Assembly (NCBI GenBank): GCA_019695265.1 | Contig: JAIBAJ010000028.1 | Coordinates: forward strand, 1-33,227 | DNA from: Bacteroidia bacterium | GTDB lineage: Bacteria; Bacteroidota; Bacteroidia; JAIBAJ01 | Direction of reading: 5' to 3' | DNA: 33,227 nucleotides | Part shown: one piece after another, positions 26,164-33,227 of the stretch | Layout of the letters: the number at the start of each line of letters is the position of its first letter | Numbering within the stretch: the first letter of the stretch is position 1 | Notes under the pieces: generated by a model | Database searches by the model: none | What the model saw: the letters and a program-made list of their open reading frames with translations, nothing else | Told to the model about the DNA's origin: nothing | Program-made: the position numbers and the translations under genes

Positions 26164-27279
26164 ATGAAATGTAGCCACCTCCTTCTTTTTTCTATTTTGT
26201 TAGCCTTCACTACCGGGGTTCAGAGTCAAACCTTAGTTGTAGGTAATTATACCGACGCCAAGCCGGATACAGGAATTTTTTTATTTTCCTTTCAACCTCA
26301 ATCGGGTGAATTAAAAAAGCTTGGTTTTGGATTGGATTTGGTTAATCCAAGTTTTTTATGTGTGGATTCAAAGGCCAGACTAATTTATGCATGTACTGAA
26401 ACAAAATTGCCTCAACCCGGATCTGTTTCTGTATTTAACTACCACTCGGAGAACTTTTCCCTTTCATTATTAAATAAAATTGGAAGTGGAGGTGAAAATC
26501 CGGTGTTTGTTACAACCATAAAATCCAAGTTGGTGGTGTGTAATTATTCGGAAGGTTCAGTTTCTGTTATGGATTTGAATAAGGATTTTACTTTGAATAA
26601 GCTAGTGCAAAGAATTGATTTACAAGGCAAAAGTGTAGTTGCTGAAAGACAAGAAAAGGCTCATCCCCATTCTGCTTATTTTCATGAAGCGAGTGGTCTG
26701 GTTTTTATTCCTGACTTAGGTTCTGATTTAATTCGTGTCTTTGAATTTCAAGAACAGCAGCAGGAGGTTTTAAGGGAAAGGTCCGATTTAACTATTTCGG
26801 TAAATCCGGGTGGCGGTCCAAGGCATATGGCATTTCATCCCAATGGAAATTGGATGTATGTGGTGGAGGAACTCTCCGGAATGGTTCAGGTTTTGGAATG
26901 GGATCGAAGTAACAAATTTAAGCCCTTGCAGCGCATTTCATCCTATCAAATTCCTCTCAAGCAATACAGCGGTGCTGATATCCACCTTTCACCGGATGGT
27001 AGGTTTGTTTATGTATCAAACCGTATAGAAAATTCCTTAGCTATCTTTGAAATAAATGAAAACAATGGATTATTAAATCTGCTAGGTCATCAATCAACCC
27101 AAGGCGAAGTGCCCCGAAATTTTACCATTGACCCAAGCGGTAATTGGTTAATTGTGGCTAATCAACAATCCAATACCTTGGTAGTATTCAAGCGAGATAT
27201 GCAGGGTGGAGGGCTAAAACAGGTTGGAAATCCGATTTCAGTTAAACATCCCAGTTGTTTGCAATGGATGTTGAATTAA
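26164..27279 (+). CDS. Lactonase-family seven-bladed beta-propeller protein
   Basis: The 371-residue protein belongs to the 6-phosphogluconolactonase / YkgB-like lactonase family. A signal peptide (about 1-22, ending VQSQ) implies export. Repeating blade motifs are seen: VGNYTD, NPSFLCVDSKARLIYACTE, HPHSAYFHEASGLVFIPDLGSDLIRVF, PGGGPRHMAFHPNGNWMYVVEE, GADIHLSPDGRFVYVSNR, and PRNFTIDPSGNWLIVANQ. The last three are the diagnostic ones. Because it is exported, a role in the cytosolic pentose phosphate pathway is unlikely; the true substrate is unknown. Its stop codon overlaps the stop of the convergent Nudix gene (27276-27279), so neither has room for an independent terminator. Confidence 0.9.
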   Translation: MKCSHLLLFSILLAFTTGVQSQTLVVGNYTDAKPDTGIFLFSFQPQSGELKKLGFGLDLVNPSFLCVDSKARLIYACTETKLPQPGSVSVFNYHSENFSLSLLNKIGSGGENPVFVTTIKSKLVVCNYSEGSVSVMDLNKDFTLNKLVQRIDLQGKSVVAERQEKAHPHSAYFHEASGLVFIPDLGSDLIRVFEFQEQQQEVLRERSDLTISVNPGGGPRHMAFHPNGNWMYVVEELSGMVQVLEWDRSNKFKPLQRISSYQIPLKQYSGADIHLSPDGRFVYVSNRIENSLAIFEINENNGLLNLLGHQSTQGEVPRNFTIDPSGNWLIVANQQSNTLVVFKRDMQGGGLKQVGNPISVKHPSCLQWMLN

Positions 27280-27845
27280 GAATTAAATGAATCTACTACA
27301 TCCACAATGGAAGGGTAGGAGATAGGTCTATAGGGCTGAAATCCGGAAATCGGTATCCAAACAGCGTCTTCTATATCTTCCTCCGTTTGCAAGGTAGGAA
27401 TTTGAAAATCCGGGATTTTCATTTCAAACCAATGTGATAATTTCAGAATTCTTTTTCCTTTCATCCAATAGGTATGGTAGCTTGGAGCTATCGCACGGTT
27501 AATTTTTAAATCAGTTAAACCGCATTCTTCCCATACTTCCCTAAGGGCAGCCTGTTCAGGTTTTTCGCCTTTATCAATTTTGCCTTTGGGTAAATCCCAA
27601 AACCCTCTTCTAAACATTAATAAGAATTCCCGGTGGGGATTAAATACAATTCCTCCGGCAGCTTCTATTAATTTGGATTCTTCCAGAATAATGTCAATAA
27701 CTTTTGAGTAATCCATTTTTGTAAATACAGGGGTTGAAATTCCACCTTCTTCGATAGATTTTACCCATTCAAGTACATTTGTATTGTTAAAACTATCCAG
27801 ATTTGCATTGGTTTGGATAGGGATATTGTTCACATAAATTTTCAC
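27276..27845 (-). CDS. Nudix hydrolase
   Basis: The 189-residue protein carries a complete Nudix box at residues 88-110: Gly88, Glu94, Arg102-Glu103, Glu106-Glu107 and Gly109. It hydrolyses a nucleoside-diphosphate-linked substrate that cannot be named from sequence. The approximately 60 residues before the fold (NNIPIQTNANLDSFNNTN...) form an extra N-terminal region. The start is GTG at 27845, reading KIYVNNIPI next. It is divergent from pyrE, with only 30 bp between the two starts, and convergent with the lactonase gene, with overlapping stops. From memory, a Nudix gene divergent from pyrE is common in Bacteroidota. Confidence 0.9.
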   Translation of the reverse strand: MKIYVNNIPIQTNANLDSFNNTNVLEWVKSIEEGGISTPVFTKMDYSKVIDIILEESKLIEAAGGIVFNPHREFLLMFRRGFWDLPKGKIDKGEKPEQAALREVWEECGLTDLKINRAIAPSYHTYWMKGKRILKLSHWFEMKIPDFQIPTLQTEEDIEDAVWIPISGFQPYRPISYPSIVDVVDSFNS

Positions 27846-27861
27846 TTGAAGAAATTTAAAT

Positions 27862-27869
27862 TAGGTTTG
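27862..27869 (+). promoter_or_regulatory. -7 promoter element of pyrE
   Basis: TAGGTTTG matches TAnnTTTG and ends six bases before the pyrE ATG at 27876. Transcription would begin at or within a few bases of the start codon, giving a leaderless or near-leaderless message. No well-spaced -33 TTG is seen, so this is tentative. Confidence 0.4.
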
Positions 27870-27875
27870 CAGTCC

Positions 27876-28520
27876 ATGAGTAATTCTAACCGAGATACCG
27901 CCGCTAAAGTAGCACAATTCCTATTGCAGGCTCAAGCCGTTAAACTACAACCGAATTCACCTTTTACCTGGGCATCGGGATGGAAATCCCCAATTTATTG
28001 CGATAATCGGGTAACTCTGTCCTATCCCAATATCCGCACCTATATTCGTCAAATGCTTGCTAAGTCTATAGTTGATAAATTTGGAAAGCCTGATGTAATT
28101 GCCGGGGTAGCTACCGGTGCAATAGCTCAAGGTGCTCTTGTTGCTGAGGAGTTAGGTTTGCCTTTCGTATATGTTCGTTCTGCTCCGAAAGATCATGGAT
28201 TATCCAATTTAATTGAGGGTAGGCTGGAGAAAGGACAATCGGTGGTAGTTGTGGAAGATTTAATTTCAACCGGTGGCAGCAGTTTGAAGGCTGTGGATGC
28301 TATTCGAAATGCCGGTGCCGATGTAAAAGGCATGGTAGCAATTTTTACCTATGGCTTTCCAATAGCCACAGAGGCTTTTAAAAAGAATAAATGCAGTTTG
28401 GTTACTTTGTGTGACTACGATCAAATGATTAAAACTGCTTTGGATTCCAATCTTATTTTGGAAAAGGATTTAGCTGCCCTAAAACAATGGCGTGAAAACC
28501 CAAGTGAATGGGCCCAATAG
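27876..28520 (+). CDS. pyrE: Orotate phosphoribosyltransferase
   Basis: The 214-residue cytoplasmic enzyme joins orotate to PRPP to form orotidine 5'-phosphate in pyrimidine synthesis. The PRPP-binding motif is VVVVEDLISTGGSS. The flexible catalytic loop segment is VRSAPKDHGLSNLIEG. The early block FTWASGWKSPIYCDNR is typical for the family. I start it at the ATG at 27876; a TTG at 27813 would run into the Nudix gene and add a non-conserved tail. It ends 16 bp before the membrane protein gene, so the two may be co-transcribed. No other pyrimidine gene is in the window. Confidence 0.96.
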   Translation: MSNSNRDTAAKVAQFLLQAQAVKLQPNSPFTWASGWKSPIYCDNRVTLSYPNIRTYIRQMLAKSIVDKFGKPDVIAGVATGAIAQGALVAEELGLPFVYVRSAPKDHGLSNLIEGRLEKGQSVVVVEDLISTGGSSLKAVDAIRNAGADVKGMVAIFTYGFPIATEAFKKNKCSLVTLCDYDQMIKTALDSNLILEKDLAALKQWRENPSEWAQ

Positions 28521-28536
28521 TGAAAAGCTTCACTTC

Positions 28537-30093
28537 ATGAGTAAAAAAAATGGAACGAATTCCGCTTCTGCCGCCTCCGAAAGATGGATTGCACTTGGAG
28601 TGTTTTTATTTCTGTTTATTATTGGTATTGCCAAGCAATTAAATTTTCCTGCATCAGACTTAGGTCGTCATATAAAAAATGGAGAATTAGTTTTTGATTT
28701 TCCTTCCTTACTCTCAACGAATTTCTACAGTTACACCCTTCCCGATTATCCATTTGTTAATCACCATTGGCTTGGTGGCTACCTCTTTTTTCTTGCTCAA
28801 AAGTTTACCGGATTTACAGGCCTTCATGTGTTTTATTTAGGAACCATGTTGGCAGCGATGTTTCTATTAATGGAGGATTTTTTATCTAAATTGAATTGGA
28901 AGTTAAGTCTTGGATTGTGTATGGTTTTGATGCCATTCTTAATTTTTAGGAAGGAAATTAGACCGGAAGGATTTAGCTATTTGTTTTTTATGCTGTGGTT
29001 TGTGGTGATGAACAAGTGGAAGGAAAAGCCGAAACAGTTGATTCTGTTTGCATTTGTATTGCAATTAATTTGGGTAAATACCCATATCTTTTTCTTTTTG
29101 GCACCAATGCTTACCTTTTTCCATTTGATTAAAGAATGGCTTGGTGATAAAAAGCAGCTTAGGTTATACCTGATAGTTCTTATGGTGCAGGCCGTGGCTT
29201 GTTTGATTAATCCCAATTTATTGAAAGGCGCGTGGTCTCCATTTGCTATTTTTCAGGAGTACGGATACATGGTTTCGGAGAATCAGTCGGTTTTCTTTAT
29301 GCAGAATCGGACAGGATGGATGAGGTATTTGCATGTGGAGGTTTTGGGTTTGGCATATTTTGCTGGACTGTTATGGGTTATTCGCAAGAACCAGTGGAAG
29401 GCAATTTTACCTGAACTGCTATTGGGATTGGTTGGAGTGGCATATGGGTTATTAGCTATTCGAGGAATAACCTTAATGGGAATCTTATGCGGTATAGCAA
29501 TGGCATCCGTACTTTCCAAATGGTTTGAAAGTTTATTGTTGGCTCAAAAGAAGTCTATTGGCGTTTTCAGCTTGGTGCTAACCGTGTTTTTGGGCTTGGT
29601 AGGTTTAGGCACCAAGTCCTATGCTTTTTCCTATCTGGATTGGAACAATGGGTTGGGATTAATTAAGGGAAGTAATCAGGCAGGCGAGTTTTTTAATAAG
29701 TCCGGAATTAAAGGACCGATATTTAATAATTATGACATTGGAAGTTACTTGATTTACCACCATTTTCCACGCGAGCGAGTATTTACGGATAACAGACCAG
29801 AGGCCTACAGTAGCGATTTTTTCGAAAACACTTATAATCCTTGCATGAAAAACGAGGCTGACTGGAAAAAAGCCTTGAAAAAGTATGATTTCAATTGTAT
29901 CTACTTTTACAGACACGATAACACGGAGTTTGGTCAACCTTTCTTAATTAGACGCATTGATGATCCGGAATGGATTCCGGTTTTTGTTGATGATTTTAAT
30001 ATTATTCTTTTGCGTAATACTGCTGCTAATACCGGCATTTTAAACCAGTTTGCATTAGATAAATCCATGTTTAGAAGTGTTCCGGGAAATTAA
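28537..30093 (+). CDS. Polytopic membrane protein, GT-C-glycosyltransferase-like layout
   Basis: The 518-residue protein has about ten hydrophobic segments between residues 20 and 375, then a soluble domain of about 140 residues. The first external loop carries acidic residues (ASDLGRHIKNGELVF), which recalls the acidic loop motif of GT-C enzymes. The soluble end has FNNYDIGSYLIYHHFPRERVFTDNRPEAY, a block found in a family of uncharacterised membrane proteins in Bacteroidota and other phyla. A sugar-transfer role is therefore possible but unproven. The start is the ATG at 28537; an in-frame GTG at 28492 lies inside pyrE. No other glycan gene is adjacent. Confidence 0.85.
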   Translation: MSKKNGTNSASAASERWIALGVFLFLFIIGIAKQLNFPASDLGRHIKNGELVFDFPSLLSTNFYSYTLPDYPFVNHHWLGGYLFFLAQKFTGFTGLHVFYLGTMLAAMFLLMEDFLSKLNWKLSLGLCMVLMPFLIFRKEIRPEGFSYLFFMLWFVVMNKWKEKPKQLILFAFVLQLIWVNTHIFFFLAPMLTFFHLIKEWLGDKKQLRLYLIVLMVQAVACLINPNLLKGAWSPFAIFQEYGYMVSENQSVFFMQNRTGWMRYLHVEVLGLAYFAGLLWVIRKNQWKAILPELLLGLVGVAYGLLAIRGITLMGILCGIAMASVLSKWFESLLLAQKKSIGVFSLVLTVFLGLVGLGTKSYAFSYLDWNNGLGLIKGSNQAGEFFNKSGIKGPIFNNYDIGSYLIYHHFPRERVFTDNRPEAYSSDFFENTYNPCMKNEADWKKALKKYDFNCIYFYRHDNTEFGQPFLIRRIDDPEWIPVFVDDFNIILLRNTAANTGILNQFALDKSMFRSVPGN

Positions 30094-30112
30094 AATGGCT
30101 TTTTTTTCAAAA

Positions 30113-30145
30113 TTGTGACAAGGAAAAGAAATTGTTTTAATTTTG
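30113..30145 (+). promoter_or_regulatory. Promoter of tRNA-Ser
   Basis: TTG (30113-30115), a 22-bp spacer and TAATTTTG (30138-30145) match the Bacteroidota consensus closely. The tRNA begins 11 bases later. Confidence 0.75.
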
Positions 30146-30155
30146 CGCCCTCGTT

Positions 30156-30242
<87 letters not shown>

Positions 30243-30262
30243 CAAAAACTAATACGTTTTGT

Positions 30263-30291
30263 AAAAGGGCAGCTTCAGCTAGCCCTTTTTT
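30263..30291 (+). terminator. Terminator after tRNA-Ser
   Basis: AAAGGGC-AGC pairs with GCT-AGCCCTTT around a TTCA loop, followed by a T-run, 20 bp after the tRNA. Confidence 0.85.
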
Positions 30292-30465
30292 GTTGAAATA
30301 ATTCACCGGAATAACGTATCATCTGAAATTTTTGATCCAATAGGAAGCTTCCATATTTTCGCTTATTTCTGCCTTTGGTAAAGGTTTGAATTGGCAACCA
30401 CAGGGAAAATAGAAGAAATATTTTCAAAAATATTTGAATCGATGTGTAACAGAGTATAATTTTAT

Positions 30466-30473
30466 TACTTTTG
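30466..30473 (+). promoter_or_regulatory. -7 promoter element of tRNA-Pro
   Basis: TACTTTTG matches TAnnTTTG and lies 48 bp before the tRNA. The nearest TTG upstream is too far away (29 bp), so only the -7 part is supported. Confidence 0.45.
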
Positions 30474-30520
30474 CACCCGCTTTCAATCAAAACGAAGGCA
30501 AAACAAACTCAAACACCATT

Positions 30521-30594
30521 CGGGGTGTAGCGTAGCCCGGTATCGCGTCTGGTTTGGGACCAGGAGGTCGCAGGTTCGAATCCTGCCACCCCGA
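30521..30594 (+). tRNA. tRNA-Pro (anticodon TGG)
   Basis: The acceptor stem is CGGGGTG with CACCCCG and discriminator A (30594). The anticodon arm is TCTGG-loop-CCAGG, with TGG at 30555-30557. The T arm is GCAGGTTCGAATCCTGC. The 3' CCA is not encoded. Confidence 0.96.
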
Positions 30595-30603
30595 CCGAAT
30601 GAG

Positions 30604-30630
30604 AAAAGGGAACTTAGGTTCCCTTTTTTG
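30604..30630 (+). terminator. Terminator after tRNA-Pro
   Basis: AAAGGGAAC and GTTCCCTTT form a 9-bp stem with a TTAG loop, followed by T residues, 10 bp after the tRNA. Confidence 0.88.
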
Positions 30631-30666
30631 TTTTAAGGTGCTTAGTTTGTGAATTGGCCAACCTTT

Positions 30667-30742
30667 GGCCCCGTAGCTCAGGGGATAGAGCAACTGCCTT
30701 CTAAGCAGTCGGTCGCACGTTCGATTCGTGCCGGGGTCACCA
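30667..30742 (+). tRNA. tRNA-Arg (anticodon TCT), CCA encoded
   Basis: The acceptor stem is GGCCCCG with CGGGGTC (one G-T pair) and discriminator A at 30739. The anticodon arm is ACTGC-loop-GCAGT with TCT, reading AGA/AGG. The T arm is GCACG/CGTGC. Unlike the two tRNAs before it, CCA (30740-30742) is present in the DNA. Its last bases overlap the downstream terminator stem. Confidence 0.95.
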
Positions 30743-30778
30743 AGCCCGAGTATTTTAGTAAATATTCGGGCTTTTTTA
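30741..30778 (+). terminator. Terminator after tRNA-Arg
   Basis: AAGCCCGA and TCGGGCTT form an 8-bp stem, extended inward by an AT-rich helix (TATTT/AAATA) around TAGT, followed by a T-run. The stem starts at the CCA end of the tRNA. Confidence 0.88.
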
Positions 30779-30810
30779 TTTATCTTAGTTGTGTCTGAAA
30801 ATTACTTCCA

Positions 30811-31239
30811 ATGATTCGTTTCTTTTACATCCTATTCTTTTACCTGACGTTTATTTCCTTTAGTTTACAAGCACAATCCCAGGTGGATAGCAGCTCTGCC
30901 CATAACCTTGCAGTTGAAAAATGTGAAATACCTCCTGTTTATCCGGGTGGAGACCAGGCCATTTTAAATCTGATTTCTTCTAATATCAAATACCCAAGAA
31001 AGGCTAGAAATAAGGGAATTACAGGTACCAGTTACGTGAGTTTTATTGTAGATACAGAAGGGTATGTAGTAGATATTAAAATAAAAAAGAGCTCCGGAAA
31101 CGAACTGTTGGATAAGGAAGCAATGCGGGTTATTACCTTGTTGGAACGATGGACCCCGGGAATTCAGGATGATAAAAAGGTAAGGGTGATTTATACCTTA
31201 CCAATTCGATTTGTTTTACATACTAGTCCGGGATGGTAA
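30811..31239 (+). CDS. Small exported TonB C-terminal domain protein
   Basis: The 142-residue protein has a signal peptide (about 1-21, ending LQAQS) and a TonB C-terminal domain (about 45-138). The domain reads YPGGDQAILNLISSNIKYPRKARNKGITGTSYVSFIVDTEG and ends TLPIRFVL. Classical TonB has an uncleaved membrane anchor and a Pro-rich spacer, and neither is present here. It may be a periplasmic or lipid-independent TonB-like protein rather than an energy transducer. No ExbB/ExbD or TonB-dependent receptor gene is beside it. The gene follows the tRNA terminator by about 33 bp, and 164 bp of AT-rich sequence separate it from the HMA gene. Confidence 0.9.
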   Translation: MIRFFYILFFYLTFISFSLQAQSQVDSSSAHNLAVEKCEIPPVYPGGDQAILNLISSNIKYPRKARNKGITGTSYVSFIVDTEGYVVDIKIKKSSGNELLDKEAMRVITLLERWTPGIQDDKKVRVIYTLPIRFVLHTSPGW

Positions 31240-31403
31240 TTTAAGATTCTTTATCCTTGTGGTTCTATACCTCCATTCCCGCCACCTTTAAAATAAACGC
31301 TTCATTATTTTCGTTGCCTTAGGTAATCTTAATTAAATTACCAGTAAAAGGGTGTTTAGATTGGATAGGATTAATTGCAAATTAGCACCCGGACAAACAA
31401 GCC

Positions 31404-31922
31404 ATGAAAAAAGGAAACTTCTTTCTGCTAATTCTTCTTCTTCAGCTTAGCGTTCTGTACAAAAATGGAATTGCCCAGATGGGATCCGCTTATATCGGTG
31501 TTAATGGTTTAACCTGTTCTCAATGCTCCCGAAGTGTTGAAATGAGTTTGAAAAAGCTAAAGTTTGTTGACAAGGTTGAAATGGAGTTGGTTAAAGCAGA
31601 AGGAAAAGTTTACTTTAAACCGGGAATGGAAATTGATTTGGATCAGGTGGCTCAGGCTGTTTATGATGCAGGCTTTGCTGTACGGTTTTTAAAGGTAGAG
31701 TTAGATTTTAATCTCATTCCATTGGAGGGGAGTTGTTTTAAACTTGCTTCCGGATCTTTTCAGATACTAGAACAATCCGCTTCCCAACCGAAGAATAGGA
31801 AGTTAATACAATTGGTAGGTAAAAAATTTCTTCCTGCCAAAGAGTGGAAGGCGGAAAAGCTGAAACTGGTCCCGCTATGTCCAAAGGAAGATCTTCGACT
31901 TTACTTTATACATTTATTATGA
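31404..31922 (+). CDS. Exported heavy-metal-associated (HMA) domain protein
   Basis: The 172-residue protein has an N-terminal signal peptide (about 1-24) and an HMA fold at about 28-95. The metal motif GLTCSQCSRSVE has Cys38 and Cys41. The strands VDKVEMELVKAEGKVYF and the helix LDQVAQAVYDAGFAV complete the domain. The remaining 75 residues have one more Cys pair (GSCFKL and LVPLCPKE) and match nothing I recognise. HMA domains usually carry Cu or other soft metals, mostly in the cytosol; this one is predicted to be exported. The TGA stop overlaps the ATG of the next gene (ATGA, 31919-31922), so the two products probably work together. Confidence 0.85.
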   Translation: MKKGNFFLLILLLQLSVLYKNGIAQMGSAYIGVNGLTCSQCSRSVEMSLKKLKFVDKVEMELVKAEGKVYFKPGMEIDLDQVAQAVYDAGFAVRFLKVELDFNLIPLEGSCFKLASGSFQILEQSASQPKNRKLIQLVGKKFLPAKEWKAEKLKLVPLCPKEDLRLYFIHLL

Positions 31923-32866
31923 AAAGGATTTTTGGAGTAATTATTTGGTTGCTTTCCCAGACTCTCTTTTCAAACGCTCAGGAGTTATTTACTCATGTGG
32001 ATCCGGCCAGCAATATTCCCAAAGGTGTTTTAGGTGTTCGGGTGTGCAATGAGTTTTTTAAGGAATATAGTCAATTTCGAAGTTCTCAGGTGTATCGGTT
32101 TATGTTTGGACTTTCTTCCAAATGGATGATTTCCCAAAGTTTTAGCTTTTCAAATCACCACGGAAAAACCCTTCCTGCGGGCACAATTTTGACTGATTCC
32201 ACAGGAAAATACTATACCTATGGCGTAATTAAAGGCAAAAAGTACCCCTATGGTTTTGATAATTTCCAATTGGCAATTCGTTACCGATTCTTGAGTTTGG
32301 ATGCTGACCATGAACATTGGAGAATGACTGCCATACTGGAATTTGCAGGAGGAACAGAACCACATGATGAAGCAGAACCCAATATAGGAATGGGAGATAA
32401 TGGAGGACTAAACCTTGGAATTACCTCTACCTATTTAAAAAACAGATTTGCCATTTCCTTGAATACGGCTTTTACTCTGCCCGCCAGCTATAACGAGGCC
32501 TTTGAACACATTACCATTCGGTACGGAAAGGCACTATCCTATAATCTTGCCTTGGGTTACCTGGTGTTTCCAAGGGTTTATAGATCCTACAAGCAAACGA
32601 ACTTAAATGTTTATTTAGAACTTTTGGGTAAAACCTATGGCTCCGGTTCTATTTGGAAAGAAAATGAACTTGTTTCAATTCTTAATACTACTCGCTTCAA
32701 TGGTCATACCTTATTGGAAGCCCGACCTTCCGTCCAATTTATTATCCACTCCAATACCCGTTTAGATTTATCATGTGGTTTCCCCATAGTAGGTACATCG
32801 TATGCCCGGTTTTACCCTGCGTATTATTTCAACATTCAACATTATTTTTTCTTTAAATCCAAATAA
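31919..32866 (+). CDS. Probable outer-membrane beta-barrel protein coupled to the HMA gene
   Basis: The 315-residue protein has a signal peptide (about 1-21, ending FSNAQ). It then has alternating strands with aromatic belts, such as VYRFMFGLSSKWMISQSFSF, FQLAIRYRFLSL, HWRMTAILEFAGG, FAISLNTAFTLP and TRLDLSCGFPIV, ending in a short strand with a terminal aromatic run (YFNIQHYFFFKSK). This pattern fits an outer-membrane barrel, but I cannot name a family. I start it at ATG 31919. An in-frame upstream ATG at 31844 lies inside the HMA gene and would bury the signal peptide. Overlap with the HMA gene suggests a role in metal handling at the envelope. Confidence 0.75.
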   Translation: MKRIFGVIIWLLSQTLFSNAQELFTHVDPASNIPKGVLGVRVCNEFFKEYSQFRSSQVYRFMFGLSSKWMISQSFSFSNHHGKTLPAGTILTDSTGKYYTYGVIKGKKYPYGFDNFQLAIRYRFLSLDADHEHWRMTAILEFAGGTEPHDEAEPNIGMGDNGGLNLGITSTYLKNRFAISLNTAFTLPASYNEAFEHITIRYGKALSYNLALGYLVFPRVYRSYKQTNLNVYLELLGKTYGSGSIWKENELVSILNTTRFNGHTLLEARPSVQFIIHSNTRLDLSCGFPIVGTSYARFYPAYYFNIQHYFFFKSK

Positions 32867-32867
32867 T

Positions 32868-32893
32868 GCATTTTACCGAATGCTTGTTTTTTT
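32868..32893 (+). terminator. Possible terminator of the HMA/outer-membrane pair
   Basis: GCATT (32868-32872) and AATGC (32879-32883) form a short stem with a 6-nt loop, followed by TTGTTTTTTT, immediately after the stop. The stem is only 5 bp. Confidence 0.45.
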
Positions 32894-32941
32894 GGGTATA
32901 CTGAATAAGTCAACCAAGAAGAAACGACCATTTTCTCTAAT

Positions 32942-33045
32942 CCCAAATTAATCAATAGGAGGATTTTAAATCCGAACTACTTGACTTACAAATTCTTAAC
33001 TCGTTTATGCCTTTCTAGTTTGTAATCTGGGTTAATACTTGGTAT
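32942..33045 (+). repeat. AT-rich element, compact partner of the 16812-17173 element
   Basis: Two blocks of the element at 16812-17173 recur here side by side. One is the palindrome around GGATTTTAAATCC (32961-32973) with flanks CCCAAATTAATCAATAG and CCGAACTACTTGA. The other is TTACAAATTCTTAACTCGTT followed by TATGC (about 32986-33010) and TGTAATCTGGGTTAATAC. In the other copy these blocks are about 180 bp apart. It runs straight into repeat copy F. Confidence 0.6.
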
Positions 33046-33118
33046 GCGGGCCCCTTCCGCCAACTTTTTTTTTGCAAAATCCATAACAACTTGCATGGCG
33101 TTCAGGTCACGCTATCGG
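33043..33118 (+). repeat. GC-rich structured repeat, copy F (3' part missing)
   Basis: This copy begins TATGCGGGCCCCTTCCGCC and matches the others through GGCGTTCAGGTCACGCTATCGG, then stops abruptly at 33118. The central hairpin and the closing CCCGA are absent; unrelated AT-rich sequence follows. The remaining 109 bp to the window end show no gene. Confidence 0.8.
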
Positions 33119-33227
33119 ATTTCTATGTTCAATTTACATTGTACTGAAAATTTTTTTCGTACTTTTTTTCATTTCTTACACATGCAAATATCCTAAGGAC
33201 AATTTTGTTTCTTATTGCATTAATAAC

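Noticed and set aside
30487-30693. Open frame on the minus strand (68 codons) across tRNA-Pro
   Set aside because: The GWQDSNLRPPGPKPDAIPGYA-type peptide is the antisense of tRNA-Pro, not a protein.

Overview
The window comes from an AT-rich member of the Bacteroidota; I cannot fix the order or genus. Evidence: two secreted proteins end in type IX secretion (T9SS) sorting tails, one of type A and one of the gliding-motility (CHU_C, type B) kind. Promoters of the Bacteroidota form (TTG, about 20 nt, TAnnTTTG) precede many genes, and Shine-Dalgarno sequences are almost absent. No transposase, phage module, CRISPR array or rRNA is visible. The genes are mostly housekeeping and cell-envelope functions, separated by repeat-bearing intergenic gaps.

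Layout. 1-4295: repeat copy A, an orphan oligopeptide-binding lipoprotein (-), repeat copy B, a YceI-like secreted protein (-) and heme O synthase (-). 4424-7457: a rightward run of Hpt phosphotransfer protein, RluA-type pseudouridine synthase, MerR-type regulator, XerC/D recombinase and hibernation factor HPF, then ribosomal protein L34 with its own promoter and terminator. 7713-16229: a 2838-residue mosaic surface protein (-). 16230-17254: a gene-free kilobase holding a paired 11-bp repeat at the giant gene's promoter, repeat copy C and an AT-rich element built of nested inverted repeats. 17255-20663: KdsB (-), a secreted EEP-family hydrolase (+), repeat copy D and kynureninase (-). 20663-25796: a CHU_C-type secreted protein (-), overlapping kynureninase by one base, and a PpiD/SurA-like foldase (+). 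25797-30093: repeat copy E, a lactonase-like beta-propeller (+), a Nudix hydrolase (-), PyrE (+) and a large membrane protein (+). 30156-30742: tRNA-Ser(GCT), tRNA-Pro(TGG) and tRNA-Arg(TCT), each followed by a terminator. 30811-32866: a TonB-C protein, then a secreted heavy-metal-associated (HMA) protein overlapping an outer-membrane-type protein by ATGA. The right end holds a second AT-rich element beside a truncated repeat copy F.

The most interesting signal is not a protein. Six copies of a GC-rich element of about 140 bp lie only between genes. They share a fixed architecture: a small GCGG/CCGC hairpin, then a domain closed by TCGGG/CCCGA that contains a hairpin opened by GTAG/CTAC. The central hairpin differs in sequence between copies but remains paired, including a compensatory change of GTAG/CTAC to GTAA/TTAC. 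This points to selection on, or copying of, a folded RNA or single-stranded DNA. Other points worth a look are a perfect AGGAGG before the hibernation factor gene, the PhoB-box-like direct repeat before the giant surface protein, and the HMA/outer-membrane gene pair.
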